From contig JAAYIB010000004.1 in the NCBI GenBank assembly GCA_012744295.1, forward strand, positions 1 to 14,221: a DNA stretch of 14,221 nt. The letters are read 5' to 3'. Every line of letters starts with the position of its first letter. Position 1 is the first letter of the stretch. This stretch comes from Acholeplasmataceae bacterium (GTDB lineage Bacteria; Bacillota; Negativicutes; Acidaminococcales; Acidaminococcaceae). The notes beneath the pieces are model-generated. The model was not told the origin of the DNA. It searched no databases and worked only from the letters and a program-made list of their open reading frames with translations. Positions 1 through 6,468 of this stretch are shown here, in pieces. The position numbers and the translations under genes were made by a program.

Positions 1-1
1 A

Positions 2-373
2 TCAAGCGACGCTTCCTGCGGGCAAAGATTGTATGACCAACTGGCGCAGAATCACATTAGCGTCGGCTGCCTTAACCTGCAGCCGGAGCTTACGATGTTT
101 TCTGTTTTCATGTTTGACGTTGACAAAACTGATAAATTGCTGCAAGAACTTGGCTATTCCTATGAAAAACATACCGACTGCGCCAAGGTATCGGTTGTCG
201 GTTCCGGAATGCGCGGCGTGCCCGGCATTATGGCAAAGTTTGTGGCCGCACTTGCCGAAAAAGATATCGTTATCCTGCAAATGGTCGACTCGGATACGAC
301 AATTTCGGCCATTATCGGCCAGGAAGTCTTAAATGACGCAGTTACTGCGCTTCATGACGCTTTCAACCTGTAG
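2..373 (+). CDS. lysC: Aspartate kinase, C-terminal part (5' end outside the window)
   Basis: Only the last 123 codons are present. The frame is open from base 2, so the true start is upstream. Aspartate kinase phosphorylates L-aspartate in the cytoplasm, the first step to lysine, diaminopimelate, threonine and methionine. What is visible is the regulatory end, made of tandem ACT domains. The pattern VSVVGSGMRGVPGIMAKF, about 60 residues into the fragment, followed by ILQMVDSDTTISAII, is the usual ACT signature of aspartokinases, where amino-acid effectors bind at a dimer interface. It lies 38 bases before dapA. This matches the dapG-dapA order known from Bacillus, so this may be the diaminopimelate-responsive isozyme (DapG type) rather than the lysine/threonine type. 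That assignment is inference, because the catalytic domain is not visible. The family call itself is secure. Confidence 0.9.
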   Translation, partial: SSDASCGQRLYDQLAQNHISVGCLNLQPELTMFSVFMFDVDKTDKLLQELGYSYEKHTDCAKVSVVGSGMRGVPGIMAKFVAALAEKDIVILQMVDSDTTISAIIGQEVLNDAVTALHDAFNL

Positions 374-411
374 TTGGCTCTCAACAGAAAAGAGACGAGG
401 AGGAGTTTAAC

Positions 412-1305
412 ATGAAAGTACCATATTTTGGCAGATTGCTCACCGCCATGGTAACGCCTATGCATGAAGACGGAGGCATTAACTATGCAGCTATGGCAGA
501 TTTCGCCGAGTGGCTGATTAACAACGGCTCTGACGGATTGGTTGTTTGCGGCACTACCGGTGAGTCTCCCACGATTTCCAAAGAGGAGAAGCTTGAATTA
601 TTCCGTACGGTAGTCGAACGCATAAACAAAAGAGTGCCGGTTATTGCCGGGACAGGCTGCAACAACACCATGGAAACTGTGGAACTGACAAAGGAAGCCG
701 CCAAACTTGGCGTAGACGGGTTTCTGGTGGTCGGTCCTTATTATAACAAGCCGCCGCAGGAGGGTTATTACCAGCATTTCAAGGCTGTTGCGGAAGCGAC
801 CGATTTGCCTGTAATCGTCTATAACGTACCGACGCGGACCAGCTCCAACATCAGTCCGCAAACGGTGCTCAGGCTGGCTAAGGACTTTAAGAACATCGTT
901 GCGATCAAGGAAGCCGCGGGCTGCGTGTCGCAGGCGGCTGAGCTTTATTCCTTGCTGCCGGAAGACTTCACAATCTACAGCGGTGACGACCTTTTGATTC
1001 TGCCGTTCATGTCCGTTGGAGCGTCAGGACTTATCAGCGTAGTGAGCAACACGGGAGGCCAGCTTTTGCAGGAGCTGATGCAGGCTTTTGCGGAAGGCAG
1101 GGTAAAGGATGCTATGGACATCAATGCGAGAATGATACCGCTTGCTAAAGCTCTTTTTGTCACGACCAATCCCATTCCGGTCAAGGAAGCGGTGACAATG
1201 CTGACGCCAATAAATGCCGGCCCGCTCAGATTGCCGCTTGTGTCTTTGTCGGAAGCGGAAAATGAAAAAATGTGCGCTGTGTTCAAGAAATACAATCTGA
1301 TATAG
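412..1305 (+). CDS. dapA: 4-hydroxy-tetrahydrodipicolinate synthase
   Basis: DapA condenses pyruvate with aspartate semialdehyde, the committed step to diaminopimelate (peptidoglycan) and lysine, in the cytoplasm. The 297-residue length is normal for this TIM-barrel family. Visible active-site elements are GTTGES (residues 47-52, pyruvate-carboxylate binding), Tyr110/Tyr111 in GPYYNKP, Tyr137 in YNVPTRT with Arg142, and the Schiff-base lysine Lys166 in IVAIKEAAG. All of these align with the E. coli enzyme. The AUG is preceded by a strong GAGGAGG-like site eight to fourteen bases upstream. The 38-base gap after the aspartate kinase gene, with no terminator in it, suggests co-transcription. A structured intergenic region follows the stop codon. 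Nothing is missing or truncated. Confidence 0.97.
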   Translation: MKVPYFGRLLTAMVTPMHEDGGINYAAMADFAEWLINNGSDGLVVCGTTGESPTISKEEKLELFRTVVERINKRVPVIAGTGCNNTMETVELTKEAAKLGVDGFLVVGPYYNKPPQEGYYQHFKAVAEATDLPVIVYNVPTRTSSNISPQTVLRLAKDFKNIVAIKEAAGCVSQAAELYSLLPEDFTIYSGDDLLILPFMSVGASGLISVVSNTGGQLLQELMQAFAEGRVKDAMDINARMIPLAKALFVTTNPIPVKEAVTMLTPINAGPLRLPLVSLSEAENEKMCAVFKKYNLI

Positions 1306-1313
1306 ATCGCTAA

Positions 1314-1327
1314 AAACCGTTCGGTTT
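1314..1327 (+). other. Short hairpin just after the dapA stop
   Basis: AAACCG and CGGTTT form a perfect inverted repeat around TT, drawn more realistically as a five-pair stem with a GUUC loop. It starts nine bases after the dapA stop. No proper T-run follows, only TTTAATTA, so it is more likely an mRNA 3'-end stabilising or pausing hairpin than an intrinsic terminator. Confidence 0.45.
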
Positions 1328-1330
1328 AAT

Positions 1331-1389
1331 TACTCCCCTTTGCGCGGCCCCGATTGATTATTTTTCGGGTGACAGCGAAAAGGGGAGTA
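1331..1389 (+). other. Long composite hairpin between dapA and pepA
   Basis: TACTCCCCTTT (1331-1341) and AAAGGGGAGTA (1379-1389) are a perfect 11-bp inverted repeat. Inside it, CGC (1343-1345) can pair with GCG (1375-1377), and CCCGA (1349-1353) with TCGGG (1365-1369). The result is a nested three-helix rod of 59 bases. No T-run follows it directly, so it is not a classical terminator. It could be a processed mRNA end, a cis-regulatory leader element for pepA, or a dispersed palindromic repeat. I do not recognise it as a named RNA family. The pairing is seen in the sequence; the role is unknown. Confidence 0.6.
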
Positions 1390-1394
1390 TATCG

Positions 1395-1416
1395 TTTGCC
1401 CGAAGGCAGGTTTTTT
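1395..1416 (+). terminator. Weak terminator-like hairpin upstream of pepA
   Basis: TGCC (1397-1400) pairs with GGCA (1405-1408) across a CGAA loop. Two possible U-G pairs extend the base, and six T residues follow at 1411-1416. The stem is short, so termination would be partial at best. The strand CCCGAA at 1399-1404 is also complementary to TTCGGG at 1364-1369 in the preceding hairpin, so the two structures could compete. Confidence 0.35.
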
Positions 1417-1472
1417 GAGTTTTTCTGTCGAATTAAACAATTCACAGTAAAAAAGCTAAAAGGAGAACATTA

Positions 1473-2960
1473 ATGACTTTAAGAGAAGAAACTTTACCGA
1501 GCTTAAAAATTTCCCTGGCAAAAGCGTGTAGCAACGATTTTTTTACTGCCGATACGGCGGTTCTGTTTTTAACTGACAAGGACGCCGCTGCAAAGGACTT
1601 TCCCCATGCGGAAAAGGCAGCGAAAATTTTTCGCAATGACAGCAGGCTTCTTGACTTTGGCGCACTGACAAACTTCATTTACGAAACTGAAAATGGCCTT
1701 AAAAAAATAGTAATTGTTTCATTGGGCCGCGAGGCGGAATTAACCTTAAAAAAAGTGCGTAAGGCAGCAGCAGAGGCCCTTCGCGCCATAACGGCCGCGT
1801 CTTCGGCCAAAAACATCTGTGTGCATTTGCCACAGGCAGAAGCAAAAGGAGAGGAATTTCTTGAGACTCTGGCCGAAGGCTTGCTGCTTGGCGCTTATGA
1901 ATATACGGAGTATAAAACAAAACCACCCGTACGCTTTGAAGGGGTTATAGGTTTCTATGCAGACAGCGCGAAATTAGACCGGGTTCTTTCTCATTCGAGA
2001 ATTATGTCGGAAAGCGTGTGTTGGGCGCGCGATCTGGTCAACAGGCCGGGAAACGTTTTGCAGCCGCAGGCCATTGCTGACGAGGCTAAACTTATCGCGG
2101 AAAAGCTACAGCTGAATTTTGAAGAATTGGGAAAGACGGAAATGGAAGCGTTGTCTATGGGAGCCCTGCTCGCTGCTGCAAAAGGCTCGAATGCCGAACC
2201 GAAGCTTGTTACGCTGAAGTATCAGGGGGCAAAGGACGGAAAATGGACGGCATTTGTCGGCAAAGGGATTACCTTTGACAGTGGCGGCATTTCCATTAAA
2301 CCGGCTGAAGGCATGGGCGAAATGAAGGATGACATGGCGGGGGCCGCAGTTGTTATAGCTGCTGTTGCCGCCATTGCCAGGCTCGCTCTTCCCTGCAACG
2401 TAATGGCGATTGCGGCTTGTGCGGAAAATATGCCGTCGGGTTCGGCGGCACGTCCGGGTGACATTGTAGCCGCAGCAAACGGCAAAACGATTGAAATAGT
2501 AAGCACTGATGCCGAGGGAAGAATGGTTTTGGCTGACGCGGTCTGGTATGCCTGTCGGCAGGGTGCGGCCAAGGTTATTGACGTAGCGACGTTAACGGGT
2601 GCCGCCATTGTAGCGCTTGGCAACGAAACAGCCGCCATCATCAGCAACGATGACGGTTTATCCGCGGCTTTGACGAAAGCGGGAGAAACAGCGGGAGAGA
2701 GCTTCTGGCGACTTCCGTCGTTGCCCGAATGCCGTGAGGCCATCAAGGGCGAAACCGCTGATCTTGTAAACAGTGCCGGTAAGGCGGGAGGCGTCATCAC
2801 GGGAGGGCTCTTCATTGAGGAATTTGTGGACGCAGGCTTGCCCTGGGCCCATCTTGACATAGGCGGCACGGCGTCTGCGCAAAAAACGGGCGGCTGGTGG
2901 GCTAAGGGTGCTACGGGAATGGGTGTTGCAACTTTGGTCGCATTTATGAAGGAACAGTAA
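1473..2960 (+). CDS. pepA: Leucyl aminopeptidase (M17 family)
   Basis: This is a cytosolic two-metal aminopeptidase that removes N-terminal residues from peptides. It has the normal 495 residues. The N-terminal third (about 1-165) is the variable M17 N domain, and the C-terminal two thirds is the catalytic domain. Metal and catalytic residues are visible by alignment with E. coli PepA: Lys264 and Asp269 in GKGITFDSGG, Lys276, Asp287 in KDDMAG, then Asp346, Glu348 and the bicarbonate-site Arg350. The family signature NTDAEGRL reads STDAEGRM here, a mild deviation that keeps all ligands. The AUG at 1473 has an AAAAGGAG site 9-16 bases upstream. The gene sits after a structured 167-base gap, so it may begin its own transcript, but I find no convincing promoter. 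The PHP gene starts two bases after its stop. Confidence 0.96.
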   Translation: MTLREETLPSLKISLAKACSNDFFTADTAVLFLTDKDAAAKDFPHAEKAAKIFRNDSRLLDFGALTNFIYETENGLKKIVIVSLGREAELTLKKVRKAAAEALRAITAASSAKNICVHLPQAEAKGEEFLETLAEGLLLGAYEYTEYKTKPPVRFEGVIGFYADSAKLDRVLSHSRIMSESVCWARDLVNRPGNVLQPQAIADEAKLIAEKLQLNFEELGKTEMEALSMGALLAAAKGSNAEPKLVTLKYQGAKDGKWTAFVGKGITFDSGGISIKPAEGMGEMKDDMAGAAVVIAAVAAIARLALPCNVMAIAACAENMPSGSAARPGDIVAAANGKTIEIVSTDAEGRMVLADAVWYACRQGAAKVIDVATLTGAAIVALGNETAAIISNDDGLSAALTKAGETAGESFWRLPSLPECREAIKGETADLVNSAGKAGGVITGGLFIEEFVDAGLPWAHLDIGGTASAQKTGGWWAKGATGMGVATLVAFMKEQ

Positions 2961-2961
2961 G

Positions 2962-3786
2962 ATGCATGCCGACCTGCATATTCATACAACTTACTCGGAC
3001 GGATTGCTTACTCCTCAGGAAATCATCGAAGCAGCGAGCCGTACCGGCATCGGCATTATCTCTATTACCGACCACGATTCGCTCGATGGTTGCGCGGCGG
3101 CGAGAGAGTATCTGCGCTCAACCGGCAGAAATGTCAAAATAATTGCAGGCATCGAACTGGGAACACAGTTCCACGAAGCCTCCGTTCACGTTCTCGGCTA
3201 TCATATCCGGTCGGACTACGCGCCTTTGAACTTGCGCATTGCAGAGCTCAGAAATTTACGTGAAAAGCGCTTGCGTGACATGATTGCCAAAGTTCACAGC
3301 CTTGGCTATAATGTGAAAGTAACGCCGACAGAAATGCTCGGCCGCGCTTACGGCAGGCCGCATGTGGCAAAAGCCCTGGTCGATGAGGGCTATTTCGCTG
3401 ACACCGAAAAGGTTTTTGAGGTTTTGCTCGGCGAAGGCAAACCTGCCTACATGCCGCAGCCGAAGCTGTCAACCGCGGAAGCCGTCGCTCTGATTCACGA
3501 TGCCGGCGGTATTGCCTGTCTGGCGCATCCAAGCGAATTTAGCTCCTTATCGATTGTAAACGAATTGCTGGCTGATTTCTCTTTCGATGGCCTGGAAGTT
3601 TGGCATCCATCAGCCTCCGGTGAAGATGTAAGAAGGTGGCTGAACCTTGCCGGGAAGCATAACCTGACTGTCTGCGGAGGTTCGGACTTCCACGGAGGAC
3701 AGGCACGTTACCCGCGGTTATTCGGCGAATATTTTGTCTTGTATGATGATGTCAAATCTGTGATAGAATATAAGTACAGGCAGTAA
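2962..3786 (+). CDS. PHP-domain phosphoesterase (TrpH / RNase AM-like)
   Basis: This is a 274-residue PHP-domain metal-dependent phosphoesterase. Motifs in order are HADLHIHTTYSDG (residues 2-14, ligands His6, His8 and Asp13), ITDHDS (35-40), GIELG with Glu65, HVLGYH (76-81), a central LAHPSEF, and a C-terminal GGSDFHG. Together they form the trinuclear metal site typical of the family. The closest characterised relatives by motif layout are E. coli YciV/RNase AM, a 5'-3' exonuclease that matures rRNA and degrades short RNAs, and phosphatases acting on 3',5'-bisnucleotides. Substrate choice here is inference. The start lies two bases after the pepA stop, with AAGGA inside the pepA end acting as ribosome binding site, so the two are very likely co-translated. 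A 16-base gap separates it from the next gene. It is soluble, with no signal peptide. Confidence 0.88.
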   Translation: MHADLHIHTTYSDGLLTPQEIIEAASRTGIGIISITDHDSLDGCAAAREYLRSTGRNVKIIAGIELGTQFHEASVHVLGYHIRSDYAPLNLRIAELRNLREKRLRDMIAKVHSLGYNVKVTPTEMLGRAYGRPHVAKALVDEGYFADTEKVFEVLLGEGKPAYMPQPKLSTAEAVALIHDAGGIACLAHPSEFSSLSIVNELLADFSFDGLEVWHPSASGEDVRRWLNLAGKHNLTVCGGSDFHGGQARYPRLFGEYFVLYDDVKSVIEYKYRQ

Positions 3787-3802
3787 TTCCCGGGAGGTCA
3801 TC

Positions 3803-4669
3803 ATGGAAGTAGTCGCATTCGTAGGCCCCAGCGGAACGGGTAAAAGCCACAGAGCTCTTGCAGTTGCGCATGAACATAAAAGTGAAGCAATTATTGATGA
3901 TGGCCTTTTAATCAAAGGAACAAAAATTCTTGCCGGGTTTTCGGCTAAAAGCGAACAGAATAGAATACAGGCAGTAAAACGTGCGATTTTCAGCGATTCC
4001 GAGCACGTTGAAGCAGTAAAAAAGGCCATGCGGGATGCTAACATCGAAAGAGTTCTGGTTATAGGCACCTCGGCCAACATGGCTTTCAAAATCTGCCAAC
4101 GTCTCGATTTGCCCGAACCGGTAAAGGTTATAAGAATTCAGGACATCGCGAGCAAGCATGAAATCAGCAAGGCCCGCCAAATAAGGCTGAAGGAAGGAAA
4201 GCACATTGTTCCGGTACCGACGGTGGAGTTAAAACCCCATTTGTCCGGTATTCTGATTGACCTGCCGCATCACCTGTTTGCACGCAGGAAGACAACCCGC
4301 CCGACTGAAGAGAAATCAATTGTAAGACCTGCCTTCAGTTATTACGGTAAACTCGTGGTTTCGGACTATGTTGTCATCGATATCATAAATATTATTGTCG
4401 GCAAATTGAAAGGCATAGAAAAAGTGACCAATATCAAGGTCAGACGGCCTTCGGACCCGGTGAAGGGAATGACTGTCTATATCGACATTGTTCTCTATTA
4501 CGGCACCAATATTTTTGAACTTGTCCGCATTTTACAGCTTAAAATCAAGGAAAAGGTGGAAACAATGACTGCAATGCGCGTCAAGGAAGTGAATATCGAC
4601 GTAAAAAGCCTGGCGGTGCGGCCGGCAAACAAAACAGGAAAGACTTCAAAAGGAGGGCAGCCGTCTTGA
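3803..4669 (+). CDS. P-loop protein fused to a C-terminal Asp23/Gls24 domain
   Basis: This 288-residue protein has two recognisable parts. The N terminus has a clean Walker A motif, GPSGTGKS (residues 8-15), straight after the first beta strand, and an acidic IIDDG (30-34). It therefore probably binds a nucleotide, though the kinase or ATPase class is unclear. A middle region with VPVPTVELKPHLSG (137-150) has no function I can name. Residues about 178-273 match the Asp23/Gls24 fold: YYGKLVVSDYVVIDIINIIV, a central IDIVLYYGTNIFELVRILQ, then the terminal MTAMRVKEVNIDV. Asp23/Gls24 proteins are linked to cell-envelope stress and usually lack a P-loop. The tail (about 275-288) is basic and low in complexity. 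The AUG has GGGAGGT five bases upstream. The stop overlaps the next start by four bases. There is no membrane segment. Function is unknown. Confidence 0.85.
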   Translation: MEVVAFVGPSGTGKSHRALAVAHEHKSEAIIDDGLLIKGTKILAGFSAKSEQNRIQAVKRAIFSDSEHVEAVKKAMRDANIERVLVIGTSANMAFKICQRLDLPEPVKVIRIQDIASKHEISKARQIRLKEGKHIVPVPTVELKPHLSGILIDLPHHLFARRKTTRPTEEKSIVRPAFSYYGKLVVSDYVVIDIINIIVGKLKGIEKVTNIKVRRPSDPVKGMTVYIDIVLYYGTNIFELVRILQLKIKEKVETMTAMRVKEVNIDVKSLAVRPANKTGKTSKGGQPS

Positions 4670-5013
4670 CTACAGAAAAACAAAGTGAGAAAGTTTTCTT
4701 TTCCGGGTATGCAAAGCTGCCGGTCGGCATAACAGCGGCCGAGGTGTATCGAATCGTCGGACTCGTTGTGGTAGTCGAGGTCGAGACGGGTGTAATCGTG
4801 GAGGCGGACTGTACGCTTGCAACAAAACTCTCGCGCGAGTTTGTTTCAGAGCTTTTGCAAGGATACAACCTTAGCGAGGGACCTGAAGCCTTCCAGCGCA
4901 TTCTTGACCGCAAGTACCAGGGCAGCGCCAAAAAAGCAATTTCAACGGCTTTTCGCATTATCTATGACAAATATCGCAGCTTTAAGGCAGAGGGTGAAAC
5001 AGAGCTGCTTTAG
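4666..5013 (+). CDS. DUF3870-domain protein
   Basis: This is a small 115-residue protein that I recognise as a DUF3870 family member. Its pattern is a beta-rich start (FFSGYAKLPVGITA), a hydrophobic strand IVGLVVVVEVETGVIVEADC (residues 27-46), and a helical C-terminal half with LLQGYNLSEG and KKAISTAFRIIYDKY. No enzyme motif or membrane helix is evident, and the role of the family is not known to me. The start is TTG at 4666. It overlaps the preceding stop as TTGA and has AAAGGAGGG ten to eighteen bases upstream; no in-frame ATG offers an alternative near the beginning. The overlap implies translational coupling with the P-loop/Asp23 protein. It is the last gene of its transcription unit, followed by a strong inverted repeat. 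Confidence 0.85.
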   Translation: MTTEKQSEKVFFSGYAKLPVGITAAEVYRIVGLVVVVEVETGVIVEADCTLATKLSREFVSELLQGYNLSEGPEAFQRILDRKYQGSAKKAISTAFRIIYDKYRSFKAEGETELL

Positions 5014-5024
5014 GCATCAGCCAC

Positions 5025-5065
5025 ACAAATATAACAAGGCGCTTGCAGCCTTGTTATATTTGTTT
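5025..5065 (+). terminator. Hairpin terminator after the DUF3870 gene
   Basis: Bases 5025-5040 and 5048-5063 form a perfect 16-bp inverted repeat around a seven-base loop (GCTTGCA). The upper stem is G/C-rich (AAGGC/GCCTT) and the base is A/T-rich. The U-rich part lies in the 3' arm itself (TTATATTTGTTT). It lies twelve bases after the stop codon and ahead of a promoter, so a transcription-unit boundary is the natural reading. The T-run is interrupted, so efficiency may be moderate. Confidence 0.8.
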
Positions 5066-5088
5066 AATCAGGTCTTCTCGTTTATAAT
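5060..5088 (+). promoter_or_regulatory. Sigma-A type promoter for the miaB-mutS-mutL unit
   Basis: A perfect -10 hexamer, TATAAT, lies at 5083-5088. TTGTTT at 5060-5065 is placed as -35 with exactly 17 bases between them. The predicted transcript start is near 5095, giving a leader of about 48 bases before miaB. The -35 box overlaps the 3' arm of the upstream terminator stem. The -10 is strong and the -35 only half matches consensus. Confidence 0.7.
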
Positions 5089-5142
5089 TAGTAATGTGGG
5101 TTCACTTATTAAACCTAATCAAATTAAGCAAGGAGTTTTTTC

Positions 5143-6468
5143 ATGATTGCAAAAACATACACCATTCTAAATTACGGCTGTCAAATGAATGAATCCGATG
5201 CAGAACATTTCGCAGGACAACTTAAGGACCTGGGTTATGAGGAAACGGTTTCTTACCATGATGCCGACGTGATAGTTATCAATACCTGCTGCGTACGCGA
5301 AAGCGCGGAAAAAAAGATTTTAGGCAAAATCGGCGAACTGAAACACGTTAAGGCAGAACATCCGGGACAGATCATATGCGTGGCCGGCTGCATGGCACAG
5401 AAAGACGGCGGAAAGCTGCTGAAAAAATATCCCCAAATCGACTTATTGGTTGGCACGGGACAAGTAAATAACTTTAAAGCCATCTTTGCGGATCATCTTG
5501 CCGCAAAGGGGCAAAAAATTTATGACGGGATTGTCTGCGGGGAAAGTGAGTTCGAAGGCGAAGCGGTGCGCAGGAGCAGCTTTTCCGCCTGGATTCCCAT
5601 AATGTACGGCTGCAATAATTTCTGTACGTACTGTATCGTACCGTATGTAAGAGGCAGGGAGAGAAGCCGCGGCATCGCAGCCGTCAAGACGGAAATTGCC
5701 AACGAGGCAAACCGTGGTTTCAAGGAATTTACCCTGCTCGGGCAAAATGTAAATTCTTATGGCAAGGACCTGGGCGAAAAGAACGCCTTTGCCCGTTTGC
5801 TGAAGGAATGCAGCGAAATAAAGGGCGTGGAGAGAATCAGATTCATGACGAGTCATCCGCGCGACATGAACGAAGAAATTGTCAGGACAGTTGCCGAACA
5901 TGACAGCATCTGCAAACATTTCCATCTGCCGGCTCAATCCGGAAGCAACAGAATATTAAAGGCAATGAACAGAGGATACACACGTGAGAAGTACCTGGAG
6001 CTAATTGCCTCAATCCGCAAGTACTGTCCCGAGGCTTCTGTGACTACGGATATAATTGTCGGGTTCCCCGGAGAAACTGAAGAAGATTTCGAGGAAACGT
6101 TGGCCTTATTAAGCGAGGTAGGCTATGATGCGGCATATACCTTCATTTATTCCAAAAGGTCGGGGACGCCCGCGGCAGTGCTTGGCGAACAGGTTCCCAT
6201 AGAAATTAAGAAAGCCCGTTTGCAGCGGCTGATGGAAGTGCAGAATAACAGCAGCCTGGCAAGAAACAGGAAGCTGGTAGGTAAAACTCTGACAGTTTTG
6301 GCGGAAGGCCCCAGCCAGAACAAGAGTGACGTCTGGTCAGGCAGAACCGATTCGAACAAGCTTGTACTCTGGCCGGCCGCAGACCATAACTACACGGCGG
6401 GTGAACTTGTCAGTGTCAGGATAGATTCAGCACAAACATGGCTTTTGAAAGGAACGGCGGAAGCATGA
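5143..6468 (+). CDS. miaB: tRNA-2-methylthio-N6-dimethylallyladenosine synthase MiaB
   Basis: MiaB is a radical-SAM methylthiotransferase that converts i6A to ms2i6A at position 37 of tRNAs reading UNN codons. Its 441 residues show all three domains. The N-terminal UPF0004 domain has cluster cysteines Cys13 (NYGCQMN), Cys49 (NTCCVRE) and Cys83 (VAGCMAQ). The radical-SAM core has the CxxxCxxC set Cys157, Cys161 and Cys164, followed by VPYVRGRERSR. The C-terminal TRAM domain spans about residues 375-441. Cys50 directly beside Cys49 is an extra, non-conserved cysteine. The AUG has AAGGAG eight to thirteen bases upstream. It is the first gene after the promoter at 5060-5088, and its stop overlaps the mutS start (ATGA). 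Its substrate is made by MiaA, encoded about 5 kb downstream in the same unit. Confidence 0.97.
   Translation: MIAKTYTILNYGCQMNESDAEHFAGQLKDLGYEETVSYHDADVIVINTCCVRESAEKKILGKIGELKHVKAEHPGQIICVAGCMAQKDGGKLLKKYPQIDLLVGTGQVNNFKAIFADHLAAKGQKIYDGIVCGESEFEGEAVRRSSFSAWIPIMYGCNNFCTYCIVPYVRGRERSRGIAAVKTEIANEANRGFKEFTLLGQNVNSYGKDLGEKNAFARLLKECSEIKGVERIRFMTSHPRDMNEEIVRTVAEHDSICKHFHLPAQSGSNRILKAMNRGYTREKYLELIASIRKYCPEASVTTDIIVGFPGETEEDFEETLALLSEVGYDAAYTFIYSKRSGTPAAVLGEQVPIEIKKARLQRLMEVQNNSSLARNRKLVGKTLTVLAEGPSQNKSDVWSGRTDSNKLVLWPAADHNYTAGELVSVRIDSAQTWLLKGTAEA

Noticed and set aside
1411..1443. TTGAGT (1415-1420) with a weak -10 near 1434-1443 as a pepA promoter.
   Set aside because: No hexamer resembling TATAAT lies at a proper spacing, so the evidence is too thin to list.
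2222..2989. A 255-codon open frame on the minus strand across pepA.
   Set aside because: It is antisense to a clear M17 catalytic domain, its product is Ala/Ser/Pro-rich and low in complexity with no motif, and it has no plausible ribosome site. It is a by-product of codon bias in pepA.
4817..5146. A plus-strand frame overlapping the DUF3870 gene and the gap before miaB.
   Set aside because: It reads through the terminator hairpin and promoter, lacks a ribosome site, and its product resembles no family.
6438..6464. An upstream in-frame ATG for mutS.
   Set aside because: It adds nine residues not typical of MutS. The ATG at 6465 gives the usual N terminus and an ATGA overlap with miaB.
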